A stretch of 64,000 nucleotides of DNA. Origin: Paenibacillus aestuarii. GTDB lineage: Bacteria; Bacillota; Bacilli; Paenibacillales; NBRC-103111. Made by a program: the position numbers and the translations under genes. Below the pieces are notes generated by a model. That model was not told where the DNA came from. It saw only the letters and a program-made list of their open reading frames with translations, and made no database searches. Positions 27,901-37,137 of this stretch are shown here, in pieces; position 1 is the stretch's first letter, and the number at the start of each line of letters is the position of its first letter. The stretch is from positions 1-64,000 of the forward strand of contig NZ_JAQFVF010000018.1 of assembly GCF_027789125.1 (NCBI RefSeq). Reading direction: 5' to 3'.

Positions 27901-28199
27901 TCCCGATCATCGGTGTGAACACGTTCCGCAATCCGCACCCGGCGGCGACGGACGAGGATCTGGATATCCCCCTGGCCAGAGCCACGGCCGAAGAGAAGGA
28001 GCATCAGATCCGCAACTTGCATGCTTTCCATGCCAAGCATCAGGCTGAGGCACCGGCCGCACTCGCCAGGCTGCAGCAGACGGCTTTGGCGGGGGGCAAC
28101 ATTTTTGCCGAGCTGATGGAAACGGTCAAAGTGGCAAGCTTGGGGCAAATTACCCATGCTTTGTACGCAGTCGGCGGACAATACCGTCGCAATATGTAA
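24936..28199 (+). CDS. icmF: Fused isobutyryl-CoA mutase
   Basis: 1087-residue fusion interconverting isobutyryl-CoA and n-butyryl-CoA with coenzyme B12. The order is B12-binding domain (residues 10-140, [12 protein letters not shown] with the cobalt-ligand His at about 24), MeaI-type G-protein chaperone (Walker [10 protein letters not shown] near 209-217, [11 protein letters not shown] near 350), a linker, then the mutase TIM barrel from about 560 ([47 protein letters not shown]). This domain order is diagnostic of IcmF and differs from methylmalonyl-CoA mutase. Some IcmF proteins also act on isovaleryl/pivalyl-CoA. The 123-bp spacer before it contains short CATCAATAAAC repeats and no terminator. 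Confidence 0.93.
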   Translation: MGSSVKYRSKHKVRFVTASALFDGHDVSINMMRRMLQASGAEVIHLGHNRSVDEVVRTAIQEDVQGIAISSYQGGHMEYFTYMLDLLREKGASHILVFGGGGGVILPSEIKKLHAYGVSRIFSPEDGRELGLQGMIDVMMQACDFSTLAHAALDPEACLRKEPLAIAQYLTAAELHSEGMLSAAELAAYSRLQSAAAQPARSPVVGITGTGGAGKSSLTDELVLRCLRHDPNRSIAIISIDPTKRRTGGALLGDRIRMNAVHSDRVYMRSLATRDSGTELSKAMSEVLAVVKAAGFDLILVETSGIGQGDHQIVDVADVCLYVMTSEFGAPSQLEKIDMLDDADLIAINKFERKGSLDALRDVKKQYQRNHMLFEQDVETMPVHGTMASQFNDAGVNRLFIALIDVLNRKFEAQWELPAFPSALFADRRRVIIPNDRIRYLGEIAQTVRDYHAFIRREAELASACYRLQGALQQLGAQPGAAATELTQLRAELERQLQPETSDWLASWPELQKRYTGETFVTHVRGQAIVTELTTESLSGLHIPKVSLPPYRDWGDLVRWMYLENVPGEFPYTAGVFAFKRTAEDPKRQFAGEGTPERTNQRFHYLSQNDPAKRLSTAFDSVTLYGENPDYRPDIYGKIGESGVSICTLDDMKKLYAGFDLCHPLTSVSMTINGPAPVLLAMYMNTAIDMQAELFSNKHGRSPTSEELDQLKEATLKSVRGTVQADILKEDQGQNTCIFSTEFALRMMGDIQQYFIDHEVRNYYSVSISGYHIAEAGANPISQLAFTLANGFTYVEYYLSRGMAIDDFAPNLSFFFSNGLDPEYTVIGRVARRIWATVMKRKYKANERSQKLKYHIQTSGRSLHAQEIDFNDIRTTLQALMALLDNCNSLHTNSYDEAITTPTEESVRRAMAIQLIITKELGFIKNENMLQGSFLIEELTDMVEEAVLAELERISDRGGVLGAMESQYQRGKIQDESMLYETKKHNGELPIIGVNTFRNPHPAATDEDLDIPLARATAEEKEHQIRNLHAFHAKHQAEAPAALARLQQTALAGGNIFAELMETVKVASLGQITHALYAVGGQYRRNM

Positions 28200-28217
28200 C
28201 GCGAAGGAGGGGATTCG

Positions 28218-29243
28218 ATGTCCTTTCAGCAGCTTCCCAAGCACAGGCAGCTTGGTTTGTCGAATGATCAAGTGTTGAAAATGTACACGTACATGATGAC
28301 GGCGCGAAAATACGACGAGCGCGCGACATTGTTGCAGCGATCCGGCCGCACTGCTTTTCATATATCCGGAATCGGACAGGAGGCGGCACAGGTAGGGGCG
28401 GCATTTGCGCTGGAGCGGCAGCACGATTTTTTTCTCCCGTATTACCGGGATTACGCCTTTGTGTTGTCCGTTGGTGTGACGGTTCAGGAGCTGATGCTGT
28501 CCGCCTTTTCCAAAGCTGAAGATATTAATGGCGGCAGGCAGATGCCGGCGCATTTCAGTCATCGCCTGCACCATGTGGTGTCAGGCTCCAGTCCCGTCGC
28601 GACACAGGTCCCCCATGCGGTCGGCATTGCGCTCAAGTCTTTGATGAAAAAAGAGGAGCGCGTCGCTTTTGTCTCGTTCGGCGAAGGGTCGAGCAATCAG
28701 GGCGATGTGCATGAAAGCTTTAACTTTGCCAGTATATTCAAGCTGCCGGTCATTTTTATGTGTGAAAATAACCAATACGCCATATCCATTCCGGCGCACC
28801 GCCAAGTGGCCGGCCGAGTGGTCGATCGCGCCGCCGGATACGGCTTTCCCGGTATTCGTGTGGACGGCAACGACGTGCTGGAGGTGTATCGCGTGGTCAA
28901 GGAGGCGCGAGAACGAGCCGTGCGTGGGGCGGGACCGACCTTGATCGAGGCGATGCTGTACCGCATCTCTCCGCACTCGACAGCGGATGACGATATGCTG
29001 TACCGTACGAAGGAAGAGGTGGATTACCACCGGGAGCAGGACGGGATTGAAAGCTTTCGCCGTTATTTGACGGACTGCGGCATTTTGAATGAGGAAACGG
29101 ACCGGCTGCTGCAGGAAACGATCATGAAAGAACTGAACGAGGCGACCAAATATGCAGAGAAGGCCCCATACCCAACACCTGAGGACGCCTTGAAACATGT
29201 ATTTGCCGAGCCTGCTGAACCTGCCCAGGGAGGTGAGATTTGA
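28218..29243 (+). CDS. bkdAA: Branched-chain 2-oxoacid dehydrogenase E1 alpha
   Basis: 341-residue thiamine diphosphate subunit that decarboxylates the 2-oxo acids of Val, Leu and Ile. The ThDP motif is GEGSSNQGDVHESFNFAS near residues 155-172, ending in ENNQYAIS. The phosphorylation-loop region HSTADDD follows near 255. GGTVHL-type pyruvate dehydrogenase features are absent, and the IcmF neighbour supports branched-chain specificity. It lies 18 bp after icmF with AAGGAGGGG upstream, and there is one base between its stop and the E1 beta start. Confidence 0.88.
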   Translation: MSFQQLPKHRQLGLSNDQVLKMYTYMMTARKYDERATLLQRSGRTAFHISGIGQEAAQVGAAFALERQHDFFLPYYRDYAFVLSVGVTVQELMLSAFSKAEDINGGRQMPAHFSHRLHHVVSGSSPVATQVPHAVGIALKSLMKKEERVAFVSFGEGSSNQGDVHESFNFASIFKLPVIFMCENNQYAISIPAHRQVAGRVVDRAAGYGFPGIRVDGNDVLEVYRVVKEARERAVRGAGPTLIEAMLYRISPHSTADDDMLYRTKEEVDYHREQDGIESFRRYLTDCGILNEETDRLLQETIMKELNEATKYAEKAPYPTPEDALKHVFAEPAEPAQGGEI

Positions 29244-29244
29244 G

Positions 29245-30228
29245 ATGGCGATCATCACTTATCTGGAAGCGATCCGCTCGGCCATGATGGAGGAAATGGA
29301 GCGTGACGAGAACGTCTTCGTGCTCGGCGAGGATATCGGCAAAGGAGGCGTGCTGAACGCGACCAAGGGGATGCGCGACAAGTTCGGCGAGCTGCGCGTG
29401 CTGGATACGCCCTTGGCCGAGTCGGCCATTGTAGGCGTCTCCATCGGCGCAGCTCTGGTCGGCATGCGGCCGGTCGCGGAAATGCAGTTCGCCGATTTTA
29501 TTTTTCCGGCAACGAATCAAATCGTGAACGAAGCGGCGAGGCTTCGCTACCGTTCGAATAATGACTGGCACTGCCCGATCGTCATTCGTGCCCCGTATGG
29601 CGCGACCGGCGGCGGCGGGCTTTACCATTCGCAGTGTCCGGAATCGGCCTTCTTCGGCACGCCTGGCCTCAAAATCGTCGCTCCGTCCACGGCGTATGAC
29701 GCCAAAGGCCTGCTTAAGGCTGCGATACGCGACGACGATCCGGTGCTCTTTTTCGAGCATAAAAAGTGCTATTTATCCGTCTCAGACGAGGTTCCGGCAG
29801 ACGATTACATCGTGCCGATCGGAGAGGCCGCCGTCCGGCGCGAAGGCGAGGATATCACGGTCATCGCTTACGGCATCGCCGTTCATCATGCGGTTAGAGC
29901 CGCCTACGAACTGGAGGCCGAAGAGGGGATTACGACGCATGTTCTGGATCTCCGCTCTTTGTATCCGCTGGATAAAGAAGCGATTTGCGAGGCGGCGGCC
30001 AAGACGGGCAAGGTGCTGATTTTTCATGAGGATAACAAAACAGGCGGCATTGGGGCGGAAGTGTCGGCGATGATTGCTGAAGAAATGCTGTACGATTTGG
30101 ATGCCCCAATTATGCGCGTATGTGCGCCGGACATTCCACTGATCGCGATGGCGGCTCCGATCGAGAAGCTGTATATCCCGAACGTCGATATGGTGAAGGA
30201 GGCTATGCGGCGCTTAGCAGAACTTTAA
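29245..30228 (+). CDS. bkdAB: Branched-chain 2-oxoacid dehydrogenase E1 beta
   Basis: 327-residue transketolase-like subunit that completes the E1 active site. Features: VLGEDIGKGGVLNATKG, DTPLAESAIVGVSIGAAL, FADFIFPA and the His-rich GGLYHSQCPES block; the C-terminal domain begins near 200. ATG 29245 follows GGAGGTGAG inside the end of the alpha gene and matches the family start MAIITYLEAI; the frame is open upstream but without support. It partners the preceding gene. Confidence 0.9.
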   Translation: MAIITYLEAIRSAMMEEMERDENVFVLGEDIGKGGVLNATKGMRDKFGELRVLDTPLAESAIVGVSIGAALVGMRPVAEMQFADFIFPATNQIVNEAARLRYRSNNDWHCPIVIRAPYGATGGGGLYHSQCPESAFFGTPGLKIVAPSTAYDAKGLLKAAIRDDDPVLFFEHKKCYLSVSDEVPADDYIVPIGEAAVRREGEDITVIAYGIAVHHAVRAAYELEAEEGITTHVLDLRSLYPLDKEAICEAAAKTGKVLIFHEDNKTGGIGAEVSAMIAEEMLYDLDAPIMRVCAPDIPLIAMAAPIEKLYIPNVDMVKEAMRRLAEL

Positions 30229-30247
30229 TGCGGGGAGGGTGGACAGC

Positions 30248-31642
30248 ATGGCAAGCAAGGAGCAGGGGACTGAGGTTACCGTTCCGCATTTGGCTGAAAG
30301 TCTTGTTTCGGCGACGGTGGGCAAATGGTTGAAGCAGCCCGGCGATGCCGTTCGGGAATATGATGTTTTATGCGAGCTCATGACAGATAAGGTTAATGTG
30401 GAGATGCCTTCGCCACTGGACGGGATTGTGGTGCAACTCTTGGTGCAGGAAGGAGAGACGGCGAGTGTCGGGTCGCCGATCTGTATTATTCGGGCAGCGG
30501 GCGAGCACGAGGAGGCAGGAGCCACGCAGGGGGCACTAGGCGGTGCTGCGCAAGCGCTAGGTGGTACTGTGCAGGCGGCAGGTGGTGCTGTGCGGCCAGA
30601 AGAAGCGGCGGCGCCAGCTGAACCCGAGCCGTCCGGCGTGCACAGCGCCCGGTTCTCACCGGCTGTTCTGAAGCTGGCGAAGGTGCATGGCGTCGAGCTG
30701 CAGCGGGTGAAGGGAACAGGGCTTGGGGGCAGGATCACACGGAAGGACATTTTGCTATATGTGAAAAATCGGGCATCGAGCGCGACGGTGCAGGCTCCTG
30801 AGCGAAGTGAAGCGGCAGCGGGGCCATCCGTCGTGGCGGAGCCAGGTCCGGCGCCGGCGCGAGCTTCTACGGCTCAAGGCGGGCTTGCGAAGCCGCAGAC
30901 GCCGCCTGCACAGCTGCCTGCACAGCCGCCGACATCGGAAACCGAGCAGACGCGGATGCCAATCACCCCGCTGCGCCGGCTCATTGCTTCCCGGATGCAG
31001 CAAAGCTTGACGGAAATCCCTCACGCTTGGCTGACTGTCGAGGCGGATGTAAGCGGGCTGGTCGCGCTGCGCACCAAGTGGAAAGAACGGTTTGAGCGCG
31101 AGGAGGGCGTACCGCTGACGTATACGCCTTTTGTGCTGAAGGCGATTATTAATGCGATTAAAGATTATCCGATTTTGAACGCTTCCTGGGCCCATGATCA
31201 TATCGTCATCTACAAGCCGATTCACCTGTCCATCGCGATCGGCTCCGACAGCTCCGTCGTCACGCCCGTCATCCGGCATGCCGAGCACAAAACGATCGCC
31301 GGGCTGGCCATCGAGCTGCATGATTTGATCAAACGTACAAAAGCGGGCAAGCTGACTCCGGCCGATATGCAGGGAGGTACGTTCACTTTTAATAATACCG
31401 GGGCGTTCGGCTCGGTTTCTTCATATCCCATTATTAATTATCCGCAAGCTGCGATCATTACGATGGAATCGATTGTGCGCAAGCCGGTCGTCGTCACAAA
31501 CGATGCGATCGCCATCCGCTCTATGGTGAATCTGTGCCTGTCGCTGGATCATCGCGTCTTGGACGGAGTTATTTGCGGTCAATTTTTGCAGCGGGTGAAA
31601 TCCAATTTGGAGCATGTGAATACGGACACAGTCATATATTAG
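30248..31642 (+). CDS. bkdB: Branched-chain 2-oxoacid dehydrogenase E2 (lipoamide acyltransferase)
   Basis: 464 residues. One lipoyl domain (residues 5-80, lipoyl Lys in [10 protein letters not shown] near 47), a Gly/Ala-rich linker with imperfect repeats (ALGG, AAGG), an E3/E1-binding domain near 130-165 ([22 protein letters not shown]), a second Ala/Pro linker and the catalytic domain from about 235, with the active-site His in DHRVLDG near the C-terminus. GGGGAGGG eight bases upstream selects ATG 30248. No dihydrolipoamide dehydrogenase (E3) gene is present in the window, so E3 must be shared from another locus. Confidence 0.9.
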   Translation: MASKEQGTEVTVPHLAESLVSATVGKWLKQPGDAVREYDVLCELMTDKVNVEMPSPLDGIVVQLLVQEGETASVGSPICIIRAAGEHEEAGATQGALGGAAQALGGTVQAAGGAVRPEEAAAPAEPEPSGVHSARFSPAVLKLAKVHGVELQRVKGTGLGGRITRKDILLYVKNRASSATVQAPERSEAAAGPSVVAEPGPAPARASTAQGGLAKPQTPPAQLPAQPPTSETEQTRMPITPLRRLIASRMQQSLTEIPHAWLTVEADVSGLVALRTKWKERFEREEGVPLTYTPFVLKAIINAIKDYPILNASWAHDHIVIYKPIHLSIAIGSDSSVVTPVIRHAEHKTIAGLAIELHDLIKRTKAGKLTPADMQGGTFTFNNTGAFGSVSSYPIINYPQAAIITMESIVRKPVVVTNDAIAIRSMVNLCLSLDHRVLDGVICGQFLQRVKSNLEHVNTDTVIY

Positions 31643-31686
31643 GCTTGTATATACTTAATCTCCTAACCCGATGGAGGACGATGCAG

Positions 31687-32862
31687 ATGAGAGAAAGCGT
31701 AATCGTCAGCGGTGCGCGCACGCCGTTCGGCAAATTTGGCGGCTCGCTGAAAGATGTGGACGCAGTCACACTGGGCGCTGCAGCGATTAAAGGCGCGATG
31801 GAGCGTTCAACCCTTGATCCGGCGCTAGTCGATGAAGTGCTGATGGGCATGGTGCTGCAAGGCGGCGCCGGGCAAATTCCTTCCCGTCAGGCAGCTCGGC
31901 AAGCTGGATTAAATTGGCAGATTACGACGGAAACGATTAATAAAGTGTGCGCATCCGGCATGCGCAGCGTAACTTTAGCCGACCAAATCATTCGCTCCGG
32001 TGATGCGGACGCGATTGTGGCAGGCGGCATGGAGAGCATGAGCAACGCTCCCTATTTGGATGTAAGCGGCCGCTGGGGCGCGAGAATGGGAAGCCGGGAG
32101 CTCATCGATTTGATGCTCCACGACGGCCTCGAATGCGCTTTTGACAAAGTGCACATGGCCGTGCACGGCAGCTATGTCGCCGAGGAGTACGGCGTGTCTC
32201 GGGCTGAGCAGGACGAATGGGCACTGCGCAGCCATGAGCTGGCGATTCAGGCAGCGCGACAAGGCTATTGGGCGGAAGAAATCGTGTCTGTGCCGATCGT
32301 GAACAAAAGCAAGTCCTTGCTCATTACCGAGGACGAAGCGCCCCGTGCGGACACCAGCTTGGAGCGGCTCGCGCAGCTTCCGGCGGTCTTCGTCAAGGAC
32401 GGCACAATCACAGCCGGCAATGCGCCAGGCGTCAATGACGGCGCTGCTGCACTCGTGGTGATGTCCAAAGAGAAAGCGCTGGACCAAGGCATCCAGCCCT
32501 TAGCGACGATTCTGGGGCATGCTTCTGTTGGCCAGAAAGCCCGCTACATTGCGACGACCCCGGCGCTGGCGATTCAGAAGCTGCTGCAGCAAACGTCGAT
32601 CCCGCTTGATCAGATTGAACGCTTCGAGGTCAACGAAGCTTTTGCAGCCGTGCTGCTGACCTGCGAGCGCATTCTTGGTTGGGACCGGGACAAAGTGAAC
32701 GTGAATGGGGGCGCGATAGCCTTAGGGCACCCGATTGCCGCCAGCGGGACGCGCATTATTTTGACCTTGATACATGAATTGCGTAGACGAGGCGGCGGCT
32801 TCGGCATTGCCGCTATTTGCAGCGGAGGCGGGCAAGGCGATGCCGTGCTGATCCGGGTGTAA
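31687..32862 (+). CDS. Acetyl-CoA C-acyltransferase (thiolase)
   Basis: 391-residue thiolase: [14 protein letters not shown] at the N-terminus, nucleophilic cysteine in [11 protein letters not shown] near residue 88, EVNEAFAAV and [14 protein letters not shown] with the catalytic histidines, and CSGGGQG with the second cysteine. GGAGG nine bases upstream favours ATG 31687 over ATG 31681. It could thiolyse the 3-oxoacyl-CoA made after IcmF and acyl-CoA dehydrogenase, but no enoyl-CoA hydratase or 3-hydroxyacyl-CoA dehydrogenase is encoded here. Confidence 0.88.
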   Translation: MRESVIVSGARTPFGKFGGSLKDVDAVTLGAAAIKGAMERSTLDPALVDEVLMGMVLQGGAGQIPSRQAARQAGLNWQITTETINKVCASGMRSVTLADQIIRSGDADAIVAGGMESMSNAPYLDVSGRWGARMGSRELIDLMLHDGLECAFDKVHMAVHGSYVAEEYGVSRAEQDEWALRSHELAIQAARQGYWAEEIVSVPIVNKSKSLLITEDEAPRADTSLERLAQLPAVFVKDGTITAGNAPGVNDGAAALVVMSKEKALDQGIQPLATILGHASVGQKARYIATTPALAIQKLLQQTSIPLDQIERFEVNEAFAAVLLTCERILGWDRDKVNVNGGAIALGHPIAASGTRIILTLIHELRRRGGGFGIAAICSGGGQGDAVLIRV

Positions 32863-32893
32863 GCGCGAGAAGCAGCGTGAAGAGGTGAAGCTT

Positions 32894-33445
32894 ATGAAGC
32901 TTTATACCAAAACGGGGGATAAAGGAAAAACAAGCGTGATCGGAGCGCGCGTGGATAAGGACGATACGCGTGTCGAAGCTTACGGCACCGTCGATGAGCT
33001 GAACTGTTTCATCGGCCAGGCAATCAGCGTGATGACCGATGACGCCCATCCGCTGAAGCCGATCCTGCAGCACATCCAGCATGCGCTGTTCGATCTAGGC
33101 GTGGATTTGGCAACTGTCGCGCCACAGGCATACAAAATTCAAGATGTGCACGTGGCGCATCTGGAGAGTCGGATCGATGCTCTTTCCGAGCAGACTCCGG
33201 CGATCACTTATTTTATATTACCGGGCGGCACGCCATTGGCGGCGGCTTTGCATGTGAGCAGGGCCGTATGCCGAAGAGCGGAGAGAGCGATCGTCCGGCT
33301 GAGCAAAGAGCATCCCGTGCAGCCCGAGGGCTTGCAGTATATAAACCGGCTGTCGGATTTCCTGTTCGCTGCCGCCAGATGGGTCAATCATAGCGAGCAA
33401 GTGCCGGATATCCGGTATGAGAGCAATCCTCCCCAATCCTCGTAA
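32894..33445 (+). CDS. pduO: PduO-type cob(I)alamin adenosyltransferase
   Basis: 183-residue ATP:corrinoid adenosyltransferase that makes coenzyme B12. It has YTKTGDKGKTSVIG (ATP site), VDELNCFIG and VCRRAERAIVRL typical of the PduO/MMAB family. GAGGTG six bases upstream selects ATG 32894. Last gene of the branched-chain module, where it would charge IcmF; it could equally supply ethanolamine ammonia-lyase, as the eut operon lacks EutT. The stop codon lies in the loop of the terminator hairpin. Confidence 0.9.
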   Translation: MKLYTKTGDKGKTSVIGARVDKDDTRVEAYGTVDELNCFIGQAISVMTDDAHPLKPILQHIQHALFDLGVDLATVAPQAYKIQDVHVAHLESRIDALSEQTPAITYFILPGGTPLAAALHVSRAVCRRAERAIVRLSKEHPVQPEGLQYINRLSDFLFAAARWVNHSEQVPDIRYESNPPQSS

Positions 33446-33462
33446 AGTCGAGGATTTTTTGC
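33435..33462 (+). terminator. Rho-independent terminator
   Basis: AATCCTCG (33435-33442) and CGAGGATT (33449-33456) form the stem, followed by a T-run to 33460. It ends the branched-chain module. Confidence 0.88.
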
Positions 33463-33471
33463 TTTGAAATG

Positions 33472-33502
33472 AGTTACATTTTGTAACTAGGAGACATATA
33501 GT
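33472..33502 (+). promoter_or_regulatory. Operator-like inverted repeat and putative promoter of the ClpP-like gene
   Basis: AGTTACA (33472-33478) and TGTAACT (33482-33488) are perfect inverted arms with a 3-base spacer. GTTACA (33473-33478) could serve as -35, with TATAGT (33497-33502) as -10 at 18-bp spacing, so a bound protein would block this promoter. The regulator is unknown. Confidence 0.45.
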
Positions 33503-33539
33503 GTAGATAACCAACATTGCGGAGACAGGGGGACCCATC

Positions 33540-34070
33540 ATGAGCGAGAGAACGTTGTATTTGTTTGACGGCATTCATAAAGGCTCTGTGAAACCCATTA
33601 TTGAGCAGATCATGAAATTGAACCAGGCGGACGATGAAAAGGATAAAAAGGAGAAGGACTTTAAGCGCATTCCTATCGACCTGATTATCAATAGCAACGG
33701 GGGCAGCGTGTATGATGGCCTAGGACTAATCAACGTGATTGAAAACAGCAAAACGCCTGTTCACACCTACGTCTATGGCTTCGCAGCGAGCATGAGCTTG
33801 CTGATCGCCGTCAGCGGACACAAAAGATACTCAGGCCGGCTGAGCACCTTTATGTATCATTCCGTTTCCAATCATATTGAAGGCCAGCTTGAAAGGCTGA
33901 AAAACCGGATTGAAGAAACGCAGCGTTTGCAAAATGTGTACGACGAGTATCTAATCTCCCGCACCAAACTGCTCGTTGAAGATCTGCGAAACGTGCAGGA
34001 ACACCATCGCGACAAGTTTTTTAGCCCCGAAGAGGCGTTGGAAGCAGGCATCATTGATGAAATTATTTAA
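33540..34070 (+). CDS. ClpP-like serine protease paralog
   Basis: 176-residue ClpP/crotonase-fold protein. The catalytic serine lies in GFAASMS near residue 86, the histidine in FMYHSVS near 109, and an aspartate in HRDKFFSPEEALEAGIID near 158, so the triad looks intact. A charged insertion (QADDEKDKKEKDFKR near 30-44) replaces the usual N-terminal region that docks Clp ATPases; this suggests a stand-alone peptidase or a partner other than ClpX/ClpC. ATG 33540 follows GGAGACAGGGGG. Monocistronic. Confidence 0.75.
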   Translation: MSERTLYLFDGIHKGSVKPIIEQIMKLNQADDEKDKKEKDFKRIPIDLIINSNGGSVYDGLGLINVIENSKTPVHTYVYGFAASMSLLIAVSGHKRYSGRLSTFMYHSVSNHIEGQLERLKNRIEETQRLQNVYDEYLISRTKLLVEDLRNVQEHHRDKFFSPEEALEAGIIDEII

Positions 34071-34109
34071 TTGACACTATTTTACATTTCCAGGCATGCC
34101 CCCTCAAAA

Positions 34110-34121
34110 CGGAACGTTCCG
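34110..34121. promoter_or_regulatory. 12-bp palindrome upstream of the MreB-like gene
   Basis: CGGAACGTTCCG is a perfect 12-bp palindrome in the 120-bp spacer before the MreB-like gene. It does not fit the Firmicute LexA or CIRCE consensus. It may be an operator or chance. Confidence 0.3.
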
Positions 34122-34190
34122 CTGAATACTATAACCATGTGTATGCCACCTCCGGACTACGCTTAGCTGATACTTAAGGAGGAAATGTAG

Positions 34191-35237
34191 ATGTTAAAAC
34201 GATTTGACCAATTATTCGGGATTGACCTGGGAACGTCCAATACGGTGATTTATCAGAAGGGCAAAGGCATCGTGCTGAACGAGCCGACTGTCATCGCTTT
34301 TGATCAACTTTCGGGAGAACTGCTGGCAGCAGGCACCGAAGCACAAGCGATGATCGGACGAGCCCCTGCACATGTGGAGATTACGTATCCGCTAGTGAAC
34401 GGTGTTATTTCCAACTTTGAGAAGACAAGCAGCATGCTGAAATATTTTGTGAAAAAACTGCAAGGACGCGCTTCCTTCCTGCGAGGGTCGCAAATGTTCA
34501 TCTCCGTTCCGTGCGGGATTACGAATGTTCAGAAACGGGCCATTGAAGAAACCGTGGTCATCAAGGGAGCCAAGAAGGCCGTGGCTGTCGAAGAACCGCT
34601 GGCTTCCGCGCTTGGCGCTGGACTTAGCCTGGATGAGCCTCTGGGCCACCTGGTGCTGAACATCGGCGGAGGAACTTGCCAAGTAGCCGTCTTGTCCTTG
34701 GGCGGGGTCGTAGCCAGCAACACGCTGAATCGTGCCGGGATGACGCTGGATCAGGACATTATGGACTATGTGAAACGTCAGTACAACATGGAAATCGGCG
34801 AGCGCACGGCTGAGGAGATTAAAAAGCAAGTGGGAACGGCGCTCGATAGCACACCAGAGCGCACAATCGACATTAGGGGACGCGATCTCGTCAACGGCTT
34901 ACCGCGTTCGATTCGCTTGACCTCGACGGAAATTTTCACTGTCGTGAATGAATTTTTGATCGTGTTGGTGGAAACAATTCGATCCACTTTGGAGCTGTGC
35001 CCGCCAGAACTAGCCGGGGACGTGATCGAGCAAGGCATGCTGCTCTGCGGAGGCGGCGCCTTGATCGAAGGCATTGATGAACGCATCCGCCTGGAGACGG
35101 GCGTGCCTGTTCATATCGCGGAATCACCGATGGAATGCACCGCGCTTGGCACGGGGATGATGCTCGGCTGCCACCGTGTCGGCGACTCTGGCTCTTCGCT
35201 CATCCGTCTCGAGCCTCAGCCGGAGGAATCGGCATAA
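34191..35237 (+). CDS. MreB/Mbl-family actin-like protein, divergent paralog
   Basis: 348-residue actin-fold protein guiding cell-wall synthesis in related species. The phosphate-1 loop FGIDLGTSNT and the EEPLASALG block with the catalytic-region glutamate are standard. Phosphate-2 is unusual: the family's DIGGGTTE-type motif reads NIGGGTCQ at 157-164, so both the aspartate and the glutamate are replaced by amides. The C-terminal nucleotide motif GMLLCGGGALIEG is normal. Membrane attachment may use the N-terminal MLKRFDQLFG. AAGGAGG precedes ATG 34191. It has no mreC/mreD neighbours, resembling stand-alone MreBH/Mbl paralogs. Confidence 0.82.
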   Translation: MLKRFDQLFGIDLGTSNTVIYQKGKGIVLNEPTVIAFDQLSGELLAAGTEAQAMIGRAPAHVEITYPLVNGVISNFEKTSSMLKYFVKKLQGRASFLRGSQMFISVPCGITNVQKRAIEETVVIKGAKKAVAVEEPLASALGAGLSLDEPLGHLVLNIGGGTCQVAVLSLGGVVASNTLNRAGMTLDQDIMDYVKRQYNMEIGERTAEEIKKQVGTALDSTPERTIDIRGRDLVNGLPRSIRLTSTEIFTVVNEFLIVLVETIRSTLELCPPELAGDVIEQGMLLCGGGALIEGIDERIRLETGVPVHIAESPMECTALGTGMMLGCHRVGDSGSSLIRLEPQPEESA

Positions 35238-35239
35238 GG

Positions 35240-35284
35240 AAAAAACTTAGTCACTGCTTATGGCAGGTCGACTAAGTTTTTTTG
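35240..35284 (+). terminator. Rho-independent terminator
   Basis: AAAACTTAGTC (35242-35252) pairs with GACTAAGTTTT (35270-35280), followed by more T. It ends the MreB-like gene. Confidence 0.85.
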
Positions 35285-35419
35285 TTTTTAGTGTGCGAGG
35301 TTTAGTTTTGAGTTATGGAACTGAAACAATCTCATCGAGGTCTTATATGTGTTAATATGGAATAATCAGTGAGTAGACTTCGTTAACGTCCACCTCGTTT
35401 CGGAATGGAGACTATTGTA

Positions 35420-36493
35420 ATGAGAATGTATACGGACCCCAAAGGCGAAGCTTACGAGCAAGTCATCGATTTGGCGATAAGAAGCTCGGAATGTTTTGTT
35501 CTTGGAGAAAAACTTCTAACCGATGATAGGGTCGCAGGCCATTACTCAAAACTATTGGCAGCACTGGAACCTTATCTAGTGAAGACGATCAAAATCCAAA
35601 GAAATCATATGGATGATGTTATACAAATGAAAAAGACCTATCGCAGCCATGCCTTTTATACGGCGGGAACTTATTATTTTTATCGATGCTGCGATGAAAG
35701 TGGATACATCTTGAAACAAATGGCGAGTAGAATGGCGGATTGGGTTTATCCGAACCTGCCGGAAGATTTGTGTTTCTTGAAAGAAGGTGGTGGGGACTAC
35801 CTTTACTCCGTTGTGCATGAACAAATGTATGGGTTAGACGTAACAGATACAGAAGCAATCGAACTGATGGATCGGATTCCGGGGCTTTTTCTCCAATTAG
35901 ACCAATTAGAGTCTCACCGAGATCTGGATCATCTGCTGGATGATGCCATTAAGCATCAAACCGATCGGCTGATCTTAAGTGGGCATAAGCTGACTGATCT
36001 TCCTGACCGAATTCGGGAGCTCACAGAGCTGCGTGAACTGGAAATTTTCGCACAGGATCTTTATCGTCTTCCTGAAGCGTTGTTCGAGTTGTACAAGCTT
36101 GAAAATTTGAAAATCATGACGTCTGATTTGGAGAGTATTCCTGCCTCTATTGCCAGGTTGAATAATCTGCGAGTGTTGTGTATCCATTGTGGGAGTTCAG
36201 ATCGACCGGCTTTGGGATGGAGGGCAAAGCCCAAGGAGGAGATTAGCTTAAACCGCATTCCGCCAGAGATTGGAGAACTGGAGCAACTGGAACAGTTGAC
36301 GATTGCATACACTTCGATCCGTGAGCTGCCGCCTGAGCTAAAGAAGCTGAAGCACTTGCGCATATTGGATTTAGACATGTGCATGATCGATTTGAAGCCT
36401 GACTTTCTTCATGGTATGAAACAACTTGCCTACTTAAATGTGAATGGTAGAATATACAGTCAGCAGCCGCTTGGAGGAAACTATGAATTTTAA
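35420..36493 (+). CDS. Leucine-rich-repeat protein with uncharacterised N-terminal domain
   Basis: 357 residues from ATG 35420, which has GGAG nine bases upstream (ATG 35405 has none). Residues 1 to about 180 match no family I recognise; they contain two adjacent cysteines (YRCCDES) and no membrane segment. From about 185 to 350 there are leucine-rich repeats of the Lx2LPxxIxxLxxL type (LTDLPDRIRELTELRELEI, LYRLPEALFELYKLENL, IRELPPELKKLKHLRIL). It overlaps the following pentapeptide-repeat gene by 11 bp. Likely a protein-interaction scaffold; function unknown. Confidence 0.75.
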   Translation: MRMYTDPKGEAYEQVIDLAIRSSECFVLGEKLLTDDRVAGHYSKLLAALEPYLVKTIKIQRNHMDDVIQMKKTYRSHAFYTAGTYYFYRCCDESGYILKQMASRMADWVYPNLPEDLCFLKEGGGDYLYSVVHEQMYGLDVTDTEAIELMDRIPGLFLQLDQLESHRDLDHLLDDAIKHQTDRLILSGHKLTDLPDRIRELTELRELEIFAQDLYRLPEALFELYKLENLKIMTSDLESIPASIARLNNLRVLCIHCGSSDRPALGWRAKPKEEISLNRIPPEIGELEQLEQLTIAYTSIRELPPELKKLKHLRILDLDMCMIDLKPDFLHGMKQLAYLNVNGRIYSQQPLGGNYEF

Positions 36494-37118
36494 AATCGAA
36501 CAGCCTAAACTTGCTGCTGATTTATTGGAAGCAAGATCTCTCGACTCATTTGCATCAAGAGAAGAGATTAGCCATGGAGTTATTGAACATATGACCATTG
36601 AACACCAGGAAGCGGTCCGAGTTTCCTTGGAGAAAATGATTTTTAGAAATGTAACGATTAGTGAATCATCGCTGGAACAAATCGAATGTACTGATGTCAT
36701 ATTTGAGAATTGCGACTTATCCAATGTTAATTTTACCTCCTCCTTTATGCATCGGACTGAATTTCGCACCTGTAAACTGGTCGGAACGAACTTTGGGCAA
36801 AGCAGATTGCAAAATGTCAGGTTTCAGAATTGTTTAGGTAATTTAGCGAATTTTCGCTTCACTAATTTTAAGCAAGTGAGTTTTGAAGATTGTTCATTAG
36901 TCAGTGCTGATTATTATACCGTTACTTTTCAAAAAATAGCGTTTACTCGCTGCCATATGGATCAGGTTTATTTGATGGGAACCAAGCTGAAGGATGTCGA
37001 TTTTAGTGATTGCAGCTTCGATGAACTCAGTGTGGAGGCGGAAAATTTAGATGGTTGTGTCATTGCGCCTCATCAAGCTTCGGCATTCGTCGGGCTTATG
37101 GGGATGATTGTTCGATAG
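36483..37118 (+). CDS. Pentapeptide-repeat protein 1
   Basis: 211 residues forming a right-handed quadrilateral beta-helix from A(D/N)LxX-type repeats, for example DVIFENCDLSNVNF, TEFRTCKLVGTNF and KDVDFSDCSF. It begins inside the leucine-rich-repeat gene (GGAGGAA upstream of ATG 36483). An N-terminal helical region to about residue 50 precedes the repeats, and the end APHQASAFVGLMGMIV is a capping helix found in Qnr-like proteins. Qnr proteins protect gyrase, but most relatives have no assigned role, so resistance should not be assumed. Confidence 0.8.
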   Translation: MNFKIEQPKLAADLLEARSLDSFASREEISHGVIEHMTIEHQEAVRVSLEKMIFRNVTISESSLEQIECTDVIFENCDLSNVNFTSSFMHRTEFRTCKLVGTNFGQSRLQNVRFQNCLGNLANFRFTNFKQVSFEDCSLVSADYYTVTFQKIAFTRCHMDQVYLMGTKLKDVDFSDCSFDELSVEAENLDGCVIAPHQASAFVGLMGMIVR

Positions 37119-37137
37119 CCATACGTAGGAGGTTCAC

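Noticed and set aside
29122-29760. 212-codon minus-strand frame across the E1 alpha/beta junction
   Set aside because: Opposite-strand shadow of two conserved genes; no ribosome site or motif.
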